Assembly (NCBI GenBank): GCA_023251275.1
Contig: JAHEZC010000214.1
Coordinates: forward strand, 1 to 5,598
Length of the DNA: 5,598 nt
From: Parafilimonas sp.
Lineage (GTDB): Bacteria > Bacteroidota > Bacteroidia > Chitinophagales > Chitinophagaceae
Direction: 5' to 3'
This document shows, piece by piece, positions 1 to 5,598 of the stretch. Position 1 is the first letter of the stretch, and each line of letters begins with the position of its first letter. A program made the translations under genes and the position numbers. The notes beneath the pieces were generated by a model. It did not search any database, had not been told where the DNA came from, and saw nothing but the letters and a program-made list of their open reading frames with translations.

Positions 1-1275
1 ATTGTTTACGGTACTGCCTCTTTTGCCAAATTCAAAAGATGTGTTGATAAATGTAAACTGGTTATCGTAAGACCTGAATTTCCTGAGATGAAAACCTGCC
101 CCAAACGTAAATGCCTGTACTTTGTAGCCATTTCCATCTGCATTAATATAATCTTTGCCTGTATAGAAGCCTGCGCGATAAACAGCATGGTTCCAGAAAC
201 CTGTCCCCAGCGGATTTGGAGTAAATTCACCTCCGGCATGAATCATCCGGCTGTCAATCAATTTGTCAGGCTGGCCGTAGTACCTGTAATCGGTCCATTT
301 TCCGGCAGTATAATCTGCACCAAAGCCCCACTTTGCATTAGAAAGGATGCCATTCGACACAATTTTTGTTATCATAAAACCTGCCGTATAAGTTAAAGGC
401 AAATCAATCTTACCCGTGATATTATTTTGTGCAAACACACTGTCAATTTTAATAATGCCGCCATTTGCATCGTAGGTGAATGTTTCACGTAATACATTCT
501 GGCTGGCATTCAATCTTTGCTTTAAAGTAGCAGAGCCGCCTAATTGCAGCGTATATGTTTCCCGGATCCGGGTCAAAGTATTAGTTACCTCATTCAGTTT
601 TATATTATACATTATTCCCGGATTAACAAAAAAACCCCAGAAACTGGCTGTCGCAGATGAATTAGACTTGTAATATTGCACACTGTCATTGAGAAAACTG
701 ATTTTGGTAGCTGTTTCCTTTCTGCCGAAGCCAAGCCCTGCATTCACTCCTATACTCAGGTTTTTCCAGCCTTTGCCAAGGCCAAAAAAAGCCTGGTTTA
801 AACCTCCGTTACCTTCATAAAGAGTCCTCATGCTATCTATAGAAGTACGCTCAATATTTTCGATACTGTAATTGATCCTTGTCGCGGGTCTTAATCCGAA
901 TACAAGGCCAATTCTCTTTTTACTGTTGACAGGTGCAGCGATAGTTAAATAAGAAGGTATAAAATTAGTTGATTTAAACCTATCTGTTAAGTCCGCACTG
1001 CGTAAAGAACGTTGATCAATGCTTACTCCAAAATCATAAGTGACCAGCCTGAGGCTTCCATAGCTGGCAGGGTTAATGGTATTGATCGCCTGCCCATTGA
1101 TATAAGCAGCAGACAGGCCCCCCATTGCCCTGCTTGCAATATGCTGGTCAGGATAAATATCGCCCATCCCATATCGTGAAAAAGGAGAATTTTCCTGGGC
1201 TGACAAAGCGGTTGAAAAGACCAAAAAAGAAATTAAAACATTAAGGCGGTTAGTTATTAAATTCACTGATTGCAT
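1..1275 (-). CDS. Outer-membrane beta-barrel protein, FadL/OmpP1-like (partial, 3' end off window)
   Basis: This frame is open for 425 codons from ATG at 1275-1273 to the left edge with no stop, so the C-terminus is missing. The N-terminus is a signal peptide: basic start to R10, a hydrophobic core around residues 12-24 (LNVLISFLVFSTALSA), and likely cleavage after A26 (LSA|QENS). The mature protein opens with SPFSRYGMGDIYPDQ (30-44) and carries INPASYGSL (67-75), a pattern I know from Bacteroidetes outer-membrane barrels. The rest alternates short aromatic/Gly-rich strands with polar loops, for example FFGLGKGWKNLSIGVNAGLGFG (163-184, quoted in part) and AFTFGAGFHLRKF (388-400). The last visible segment, FINTSFEFGKRGS (409-421), resembles the final strands of the family, so perhaps only a few dozen residues are lost. 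The ATG lies inside coaX and overlaps it by 26 bp, suggesting translational coupling; GTG at 1266-1264 is an alternative. The role (small hydrophobic solute transport or envelope assembly) is inferred and the substrate is unknown. Confidence 0.85.
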   Translation of the reverse strand, partial: MQSVNLITNRLNVLISFLVFSTALSAQENSPFSRYGMGDIYPDQHIASRAMGGLSAAYINGQAINTINPASYGSLRLVTYDFGVSIDQRSLRSADLTDRFKSTNFIPSYLTIAAPVNSKKRIGLVFGLRPATRINYSIENIERTSIDSMRTLYEGNGGLNQAFFGLGKGWKNLSIGVNAGLGFGRKETATKISFLNDSVQYYKSNSSATASFWGFFVNPGIMYNIKLNEVTNTLTRIRETYTLQLGGSATLKQRLNASQNVLRETFTYDANGGIIKIDSVFAQNNITGKIDLPLTYTAGFMITKIVSNGILSNAKWGFGADYTAGKWTDYRYYGQPDKLIDSRMIHAGGEFTPNPLGTGFWNHAVYRAGFYTGKDYINADGNGYKVQAFTFGAGFHLRKFRSYDNQFTFINTSFEFGKRGSTVNN

Positions 1276-1984
1276 ATAAGCCTTTATAGATTAAATGAGG
1301 GTCTGCAAATATCTTCTTTTTGAGATGGGGCACAAAAAAGGCCATATCACCCCCGGTTAAAAGCACGTTAAAGTTACTGTATTTAGATGCGTACTCATCA
1401 ATGAAGCCATCAATCTCTTTAGATATACCGAGTATCACTCCGCTGAGCATGTTTGTTTTTGTATCATAGCCAACCAGCGGAAAATTCCAATGAGGCTGTA
1501 CCAGGGGAAGCTTCGCTGTGAACTCATGCATCGCCCTGAAACGCATTTCCATTCCCGGCGAAATACTTCCGCCAAGAAACTCATGAAACCTGTTGATAAA
1601 ATTATACGTGATACATGAACCGAGCCCGATCACAAGAGTATGTCTTTCGGGATAAAGATATACTGCGGCGGCTGCCAATGCCAGCCTGTCTGCACCGATT
1701 TTTTCGGGTTTCCCGATGGGCGTTGTTACAGGAAGCTTGCTGGCATATCCCAGCCTGTGAAATTTTGTTCGCAGTGATAAAACATTTTCTATTTCGGTAT
1801 TGTGATCAATAACAGAAGCAAGAATAGATTTGGAAGGCTTGTATTGCTGAATAAGTTTTTCAACAGATAATACGCTGTCATCTGTAAGTATAATCAGATC
1901 TTTCAAGGCTGCATTCTCAAATACAGCGCATTTAAGACGGGTATTGCCAAAATCGAAGCATAGTGTTGTATGCATTGCTATCAT
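1250..1984 (-). CDS. coaX: Type III pantothenate kinase
   Basis: CoaX phosphorylates pantothenate to 4'-phosphopantothenate with ATP, the first committed step of coenzyme A synthesis, in the cytoplasm. The 244-residue length fits the family. Diagnostic motifs appear in order. FDFGNTRLK (10-18) is the N-terminal phosphate-binding motif. GADR (97-100) holds D99, the family's catalytic base. VIGLGSCITYNF (118-129) is the second nucleotide/cation motif. GGSISPGMEMRF (138-149), followed by HEFTAKLPLV (153-162), is the substrate and dimer region. LLTGGD (208-213) closes the fold. The usual DAGT of the second motif reads G120-L-G-S123 here, so the aspartate that normally binds the monovalent cation is absent. 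The start is ATG at 1984; a second ATG at 1975 (M4) is equally possible and sits closer to the conserved FDFGNT strand. No Shine-Dalgarno is visible. It lies 47 bp after the LON-domain gene and overlaps the next barrel gene, so co-transcription is likely. Confidence 0.95.
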   Translation of the reverse strand: MIAMHTTLCFDFGNTRLKCAVFENAALKDLIILTDDSVLSVEKLIQQYKPSKSILASVIDHNTEIENVLSLRTKFHRLGYASKLPVTTPIGKPEKIGADRLALAAAAVYLYPERHTLVIGLGSCITYNFINRFHEFLGGSISPGMEMRFRAMHEFTAKLPLVQPHWNFPLVGYDTKTNMLSGVILGISKEIDGFIDEYASKYSNFNVLLTGGDMAFFVPHLKKKIFADPHLIYKGLYAISEFNN

Positions 1985-2031
1985 TATTATGACGAAATTA
2001 ACCGCTGGCAGGGACTTTATATATACAGTAA

Positions 2032-2673
2032 TTAAAAATCAAGGTCAAACCCTTTTAATTCCCTGAAATGACCGTTGAATTGAATTTTTTCTTTCAGGTT
2101 TTCTGCTCCCGCAATTACCGGAATTACCTTTTTAAGGTGACGTTTTATATATTCCAGCCGCTGATCTTCCCGCAACAATCCGAGCAGTTCATATTCCTCA
2201 TCAATTGAAAGACCTGCATGATGCGCCACATCGTAACTTGTCAATTCTTCATCAGGCTTTTTAAAATCCCTTGTTACTTTTAATAACCTGTGCAGTTCTC
2301 GTATCGAAGCCAGCACATGCCGCATCATTATTAAATGTTTTTTATCGTCATTATGCGGGTAATTCACTATTGCGCCGCTGTATAATTTTTCGGGCACAGA
2401 TTTTATCACTTCAAGTACCCTGAATATACTCAATCCTTTTGTAACTATATCCATTTTGCCATCTTCATAAACACGGGCAATACCAGTGACTTCAACCAAT
2501 GTGCCTACCTCTGAAATTTTCTGATTAATGACAGGCGGAATTCCAAATGGTTTATGCTCTGTATAACATTGATTGATGAGTTCTTTATAACGTTCCTCAA
2601 AAATATGAAGGTGCAGTTTTTCACCCGGATATACTATTATATTCAATGGAAATATGGGAATAAAATTTGTCAT
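2032..2673 (-). CDS. Stand-alone LON substrate-binding (LonSB/PUA-like) domain protein
   Basis: This 213-residue protein corresponds to the N-terminal substrate-binding domain of Lon protease without the AAA+ ATPase or the serine-lysine protease, so it is not itself a protease. The opening IPIFPLNIIVYPGEKL (5-20) followed by HLHIFEERYKELI (21-33) is the classic first part of the LON domain (PF02190): PLFPL, then the P-G turn, then hIFE-RY. Further on, GTLVEVTGIARV (57-68), DGKMDIVTKG (71-80) and LSIFRV (81-86) match the conserved beta strands. The C-terminal half, from about residue 112, is predicted to be helical and charged (for example LLGLLREDQRLEYIKRHL, 163-180), like the helical extension after the domain in Lon. 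There is no signal peptide. Stand-alone LonSB proteins are common in bacteria but their function is poorly defined; protein or peptide binding is inferred only from Lon. It is the first gene of the leftward block, with a candidate promoter directly upstream. Confidence 0.9.
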   Translation of the reverse strand: MTNFIPIFPLNIIVYPGEKLHLHIFEERYKELINQCYTEHKPFGIPPVINQKISEVGTLVEVTGIARVYEDGKMDIVTKGLSIFRVLEVIKSVPEKLYSGAIVNYPHNDDKKHLIMMRHVLASIRELHRLLKVTRDFKKPDEELTSYDVAHHAGLSIDEEYELLGLLREDQRLEYIKRHLKKVIPVIAGAENLKEKIQFNGHFRELKGFDLDF

Positions 2674-2792
2674 ACTGAACGTACATTATCTGCAAATTTA
2701 TGATTTAGTCATTTTGAATGAATGATATTCAGGTGAAGGAAACGATTACGCGGAATTTTCCGTTCTTTGCGCCTGCACTGTAGCTTTTGTAC
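2674..2792. promoter_or_regulatory. Divergent intergenic region between leftward and rightward blocks
   Basis: This 119-bp gap separates two genes pointing away from each other, so promoters for both blocks should lie within it or just inside the flanking genes. The leftward -7 element is listed separately. For the rightward side, the best candidates are TAGCTTTTG at 2781-2789 and TCATTTTG at 2709-2716; both deviate from TAnnTTTG and neither has a good upstream box. A short inverted repeat CGGAA-TT-TTCCG lies at 2751-2762 and could be an operator, but it is only five base pairs per arm. No RNA gene, riboswitch fold or small ORF with convincing features was seen. Confidence 0.6.
2693..2700 (-). 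promoter_or_regulatory. Candidate Bacteroidetes-type -7 element for the LON-domain gene
   Basis: On the minus strand this reads TAAATTTG, an exact match to the Bacteroidetes sigma-factor -7 consensus TAnnTTTG. It lies 19 bp upstream of the ATG at 2673, implying a short untranslated leader of roughly 12-15 nt. The matching -33 TTTG/TTG element is not evident about 19-21 bp upstream, where ATTC/CATT is found, so support comes from one box plus position. It would drive the whole leftward block, since the coaX gap is short and no terminator is seen there. Confidence 0.45.
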
Positions 2793-3665
2793 ATGAAAAT
2801 ATCCGGGTTTACTATTATAAAAAACGCAGTCATAAATGATTATCCCATAGCAGAGGCTATCAGGTCTGTGCTTCCTGTCGTGGATGAAATGATCGTGCTT
2901 ACAGGTGATTCGGAAGATGATACAGAACAGTTGATTAAAAATATCAGGGATCCCAAAATAAAAATTCATTACTCGAAATGGGATCCGAATCTCAGGAAAG
3001 GCGGTGAAGTGCTGGCGGCAGAAACGAATAAAGCATTTCAATTAGTTGATCCGGCAAGTGAATGGGCATTCTATATACAGGCAGATGAAATATTACACGA
3101 AAAATATCATTCCGCAATCACAGATGCAGCATTTTGCTTTAAAGATGATAAAAAAGTGGAAGGCTTATTATTTAAATATTTACATTTTTATGGCACTTAT
3201 GACTATGTTGGCGACAGCCGGAGGTGGTACGATCATGAAGTGCGTATTATCCGGAACGATAAAAAAATATCCGCATACAAAGACGCACAGGGCTTCAGAG
3301 CCGGGAAAAGAAAATTATTGGTGAAAGAAATTAATGCTTATATCTATCATTATGGATGGGTGAAAAGTCCCGTGCAGATGAAACAAAAAATAAAAAACGT
3401 GAGCAGGTTCTGGAATGAAGACACAGATGAATGGAAGCAACTGATGCAATCTTCAGACACATTCAATTTTGATGATTTTGACTCTCTGCAGCTTTTTTCC
3501 GGTACACATCCGGTGGTAATGCAGCAAAGAATTCAACAACAAAACTGGAAACCGGATATTGATATTTCACGAAAAAAATTTGGCCTGAAGGATAAATTGC
3601 TTTACTGGTTTGAAAAAAAAACAGGCAGACGCCTGTTCGATTTCAGGAATTACAAAATAATCTGA
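2793..3665 (+). CDS. GT2-like (GT-A fold) glycosyltransferase
   Basis: The protein has 290 residues from ATG at 2793; an in-frame TTG two codons upstream (2787) is possible but less likely. MKISGFTIIKNAV (1-13) is the first strand of a GT-A nucleotide-sugar-binding fold, followed by EAIRSVLPVVDEMIVLTG (21-38), where the helix and second strand bring in the conserved VDE-hIV pattern, and DSEDDTEQLI (39-48). The segment WAFYIQADEILHE (91-103) ends the strand that carries the metal-binding DxD in classical GT2 enzymes; here it reads QADE, keeping D98 and E99. RWYDHEVRIIRN (144-155) resembles the acceptor-side loop of the family. The tail (about 260-290) is basic and hydrophobic (KDKLLYWFEKKTGRRLF, 266-282) and could touch the membrane, but there is no transmembrane helix or signal peptide. 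It probably transfers a sugar to a surface glycan in the cytoplasm; donor and acceptor are unknown. The GT9 gene follows after 22 bp, implying a shared transcript. Confidence 0.85.
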   Translation: MKISGFTIIKNAVINDYPIAEAIRSVLPVVDEMIVLTGDSEDDTEQLIKNIRDPKIKIHYSKWDPNLRKGGEVLAAETNKAFQLVDPASEWAFYIQADEILHEKYHSAITDAAFCFKDDKKVEGLLFKYLHFYGTYDYVGDSRRWYDHEVRIIRNDKKISAYKDAQGFRAGKRKLLVKEINAYIYHYGWVKSPVQMKQKIKNVSRFWNEDTDEWKQLMQSSDTFNFDDFDSLQLFSGTHPVVMQQRIQQQNWKPDIDISRKKFGLKDKLLYWFEKKTGRRLFDFRNYKII

Positions 3666-3687
3666 CTGCCAAACCCTGAAATAAATT

Positions 3688-4707
3688 GTGAATATCCCAT
3701 CCAATATCATCATCAGCCGCACAGACAGTCTCGGAGATGTAGTATTAACATTGCCCGTAGCGGCAGTATTAAAAAAATATTTCCCCGTGATGAAAATTGG
3801 TTTTATGGGTAATGCTTATACGCAACCCGTTATCGAAGCCTGCAAAAATGTGGATGAGTTTATTGACGTAAATAATTTTATGCACGAACCTGTCACTATA
3901 TGCGGAGAAAGGCCTGATGCCATATTGCATGTATTTCCCGCCGCCAAAATTGCGCTGAAGGCAAAGCAATATAAAATTCCTGTGCGTATTGGTACTGCCA
4001 ATCGCTGGTATCATTTCATTACCTGTAATCAATTAGTTAAACTAAGCCGCAAAAACTCACCTTATCACGAGGTACAGCTAAACCTGAAACTTTTGCAGCC
4101 ATTGGGCATTGATAAAGATTATTCATTGAAAGAAATAAAAAATTTAACCCGCATAGAAAAGTTAGCGCCGCTTCCTGCCTTATTTTTAAATCTTATACAG
4201 GCGAATAAATACAATCTTATTCTCCATCCTAAAACACAAGGCAGCGCAAGAGAATGGGGCCTGAATAATTTTATTGCATTGATCCGCTCACTTGACCCGG
4301 AGCAATACTGCATTTTTATTTCAGGCACTAAAAAAGAACGCCCGCTTATTGAACCATTGCTTCATGAAGTTGGCGACCGTATAACAGATATCACCGGCAT
4401 GATGAACCTGCAAGAATTTATGTCATTTATTTCATGTTGTGACGGATTGGTTGCGAACAGTACCGGGCCATTGCATATTGCTGCTGCATTGGGCAAGGAT
4501 GCATTGGGTATATATGCACCTGTGCGTCCTGTGCATCCCGGAAGATGGGCGCCGGTTGGCCCAAAAACACAGGTATTTGTATTAAATAAACCCTGTACGG
4601 ATTGCAAAAGCAAAAATCAAAATTGTCATTGTATTATTGAGGTTAAGCCTGTGTGGGTGAAAGAACGGCTCGATAAACTTGCAATGCTTAAATTGAGCCA
4701 TCTTTAA
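3688..4707 (+). CDS. Glycosyltransferase family 9 (heptosyltransferase superfamily) protein
   Basis: The protein has 339 residues, a normal length for GT9 (GT-B fold). The start must be GTG at 3688: an in-frame stop lies at 3682-3684 and the conserved motif begins within ten codons. IIISRTDSLGDVVLTLPV (7-24) is the GT9 N-terminal signature, with D17 aligning to the catalytic-base aspartate of E. coli WaaC. LILHPKTQGSAREWGLNNF (177-195) opens the C-terminal nucleotide-binding domain. CDGLVANSTGPLHIAAALG (251-269) is the second signature; where WaaC/WaaF have DTG/DSG, this protein has S258-T-G. Near the end four cysteines cluster as C303, C306, C313 and C315, a feature I recall from many GT9 proteins. 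No signal peptide or membrane segment is present. It likely adds a sugar to lipopolysaccharide core or a related glycan in the cytoplasm, together with the upstream GT. A heptose donor is not established, so waaC/waaF/waaQ names are withheld. Confidence 0.9.
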   Translation: MNIPSNIIISRTDSLGDVVLTLPVAAVLKKYFPVMKIGFMGNAYTQPVIEACKNVDEFIDVNNFMHEPVTICGERPDAILHVFPAAKIALKAKQYKIPVRIGTANRWYHFITCNQLVKLSRKNSPYHEVQLNLKLLQPLGIDKDYSLKEIKNLTRIEKLAPLPALFLNLIQANKYNLILHPKTQGSAREWGLNNFIALIRSLDPEQYCIFISGTKKERPLIEPLLHEVGDRITDITGMMNLQEFMSFISCCDGLVANSTGPLHIAAALGKDALGIYAPVRPVHPGRWAPVGPKTQVFVLNKPCTDCKSKNQNCHCIIEVKPVWVKERLDKLAMLKLSHL

Positions 4708-4748
4708 TAAAAAAATATACAAAGCATAAGGTTATTATTTTTAATAAA
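4708..4748. other. Short AT-rich gap between the GT9 gene and meaB
   Basis: This 41-bp gap is almost entirely A and T, apart from a GCATAAGG stretch. It has no hairpin followed by a T-run that would mark a terminator, so read-through from the glycosyltransferase genes is expected. TATTTTTA around 4735-4742 is one base from TAnnTTTG, but it is barely ahead of the meaB ATG and could be chance in such AT-rich sequence, so an independent meaB promoter is not claimed. Confidence 0.4.
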
Positions 4749-5598
4749 ATGGAATGGAAGCAGATCATAGAACAAATTGAAACAGGTAATGTAAAAGCAT
4801 TGGCAAGAGCAATTTCATTGGTTGAAAATGAAATATCAGGCTATGATGAAATGCTGATGCAATTGCCTTTCTCAAATAAAAAGATTATCGGGATAACCGG
4901 CCCCCCGGGTGCTGGTAAAAGCACTTTGGTTGATGCGTTGATTGCAGAATTTATTAAACAAAACAAAAAAACCGGTGTGTTGTGTGTGGATCCTTCTTCT
5001 CCTTTCAGTCATGGTGCATTGCTTGGCGACAGGATAAGAATGAGTGAATGGTATAATCATCCGAATGTGTTTATCCGATCATTGGCTGCAAGAGGCAGTC
5101 TTGGGGGATTAAACCCGAAGATAATTGAGATTTCTGATTTAATGAAAGCAGCGCCATTTGATCATATCATTATTGAAACTGTCGGTGCAGGTCAAAACGA
5201 AGTAGAAATTGCCTCACTTGCAGATACTGTTGTTGTGGTACTCTTACCGATGGCAGGAGATGAAGTGCAAACTATGAAGGCCGGGCTTATGGAAATTGCA
5301 GATGTATTTGTTGTGAATAAAAGTGATATGCCTGGTGCAGATATTTTTGCGAAAAATCTTCGTTCAATGCTGACAATGACTTTCCGTAAAACACACAGAG
5401 AAATCCCGGTTATTAAAACTATTGCATCAGAAAGAAAAGGAATGATTGAATTAGTCCATGAAATCGTACTTCATCAGCAACATTCTTCCTCCCCTGAAAA
5501 AAAATATAAGTTGCTTGCCGAAAAAGCATATCAACTGATCTCTCAAAAAAGAATGAAAGATGTGATCAGGGATCAATTGGAGAGCGATATTAAGTCAG
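4749..5598 (+). CDS. meaB: Methylmalonyl-CoA mutase-associated GTPase MeaB (partial, 3' end off window)
   Basis: MeaB is a G3E-family GTPase that loads and protects the adenosylcobalamin cofactor of methylmalonyl-CoA mutase; older records call it ArgK. The window holds 283 codons from ATG at 4749. The helical N-terminal arm (1-45) precedes ITGPPGAGKSTLVDAL (49-64), the Walker A P-loop with K57-S58. CVDPSSPFSHGALLGDRIRM (79-98) is the hallmark MeaB motif, with H88 where G is usual. FIRSLAARGSLGGL (108-121) and ETVGAGQNEVEIA (143-155) are the switch regions; the latter is usually ETVGVGQSE. GDEVQTMKAGLMEIADVFVV (170-189) runs into NKSD (190-193), the guanine-specificity motif. Family members run about 310-340 residues, so a few dozen C-terminal residues of the dimerisation region are missing. 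It follows the GT9 gene after a 41-bp AT-rich gap. No mutase subunit gene is in view. Operon membership with the glycosyltransferases is possible but functionally unrelated. Confidence 0.95.
   Translation, partial: MEWKQIIEQIETGNVKALARAISLVENEISGYDEMLMQLPFSNKKIIGITGPPGAGKSTLVDALIAEFIKQNKKTGVLCVDPSSPFSHGALLGDRIRMSEWYNHPNVFIRSLAARGSLGGLNPKIIEISDLMKAAPFDHIIIETVGAGQNEVEIASLADTVVVVLLPMAGDEVQTMKAGLMEIADVFVVNKSDMPGADIFAKNLRSMLTMTFRKTHREIPVIKTIASERKGMIELVHEIVLHQQHSSSPEKKYKLLAEKAYQLISQKRMKDVIRDQLESDIKS

Noticed and set aside
88..396. Plus-strand open frame of about 100 codons with cysteine-rich translation.
   Set aside because: It is antisense to the barrel gene, has no promoter or homology-like motif, and the opposite strand carries a signal peptide and strand pattern.
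561..572. Perfect 12-bp palindrome CCCGGATCCGGG inside the barrel-protein gene.
   Set aside because: About one such palindrome is expected by chance in 5.6 kb, it is fully coding, and the flanking bases do not extend the symmetry.
1993..2000. Possible -7 box TAATTTCG upstream of coaX on the minus strand.
   Set aside because: It differs from TAnnTTTG at a conserved base, lies only about 8 nt from the ATG, and has no partner box; co-transcription from the LON-domain gene is simpler.
1985..2031. AT-rich gap with a TATATATA-like stretch, considered as a terminator between the LON-domain gene and coaX.
   Set aside because: There is no GC-rich stem followed by a T-run on the minus strand.
2709..3041. 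Minus-strand open frame of 110 codons crossing the divergent region into the glycosyltransferase gene.
   Set aside because: Its sequence is low-quality (aromatic and cysteine-rich, no domain) and mirrors the clear glycosyltransferase on the other strand.
3046..3324. Plus-strand open frame of 92 codons within the GT2-like gene.
   Set aside because: It is an out-of-frame shadow of the glycosyltransferase, whose motifs run unbroken through the same region.
1..5598. Search for a mobile element, CRISPR array, defence system, retron or other new system.
   Set aside because: No direct-repeat series, terminal inverted repeats, transposase or reverse-transcriptase motif, tRNA or long unexplained non-coding stretch was found; six recognisable genes fill almost all of the window.

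Overview
This window looks like ordinary chromosomal sequence from a member of the Bacteroidetes, most plausibly a Chitinophagaceae-like bacterium. The taxonomic guess rests on several signs. Base composition is AT-rich and no start codon has a clear Shine-Dalgarno sequence. One TAnnTTTG-type -7 promoter element is visible. The outer-membrane protein has the SPFSRYGMGD mature N-terminus common in this phylum, and the gene order (stand-alone LON-domain protein, then coaX, then a beta-barrel protein) is familiar from it. This is recall-based inference; no database search was run.

The layout is two divergent blocks separated by about 119 bp (2674-2792). The leftward block (minus strand, read from 2673 down to 1) holds three genes: a stand-alone LON substrate-binding-domain protein, type III pantothenate kinase (coaX), and a secreted outer-membrane beta-barrel protein whose start overlaps the end of coaX and whose 3' end runs off the window. 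The rightward block (plus strand, 2793 to 5598) also holds three genes: a GT2-like glycosyltransferase, a GT9 (heptosyltransferase-superfamily) glycosyltransferase with a GTG start, and the GTPase chaperone meaB, cut by the right edge.

Functionally, coaX catalyses the first step of CoA synthesis. The barrel protein probably belongs to an envelope-biogenesis neighbourhood that continues to the left. The two adjacent glycosyltransferases are 22 bp apart and probably act together on a cell-surface glycan such as lipopolysaccharide core or O-chain. MeaB protects and services the adenosylcobalamin-dependent methylmalonyl-CoA mutase, which is not in the window. The genes are tightly packed. The largest non-coding gap is the 119-bp divergent promoter region, so no stretch over 300 bp lacks a gene.

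I found no tRNA, rRNA, CRISPR array, insertion sequence, transposase, toxin-antitoxin pair, defence cassette or convincing terminator, and no evidence of a new system. The points most worth a second look are residue-level departures in otherwise clear enzymes: the missing K+-ligand aspartate in CoaX, the DSG/DTG aspartate replaced by serine in the GT9 enzyme, and QADE in place of a classical DxD in the GT2-like enzyme.
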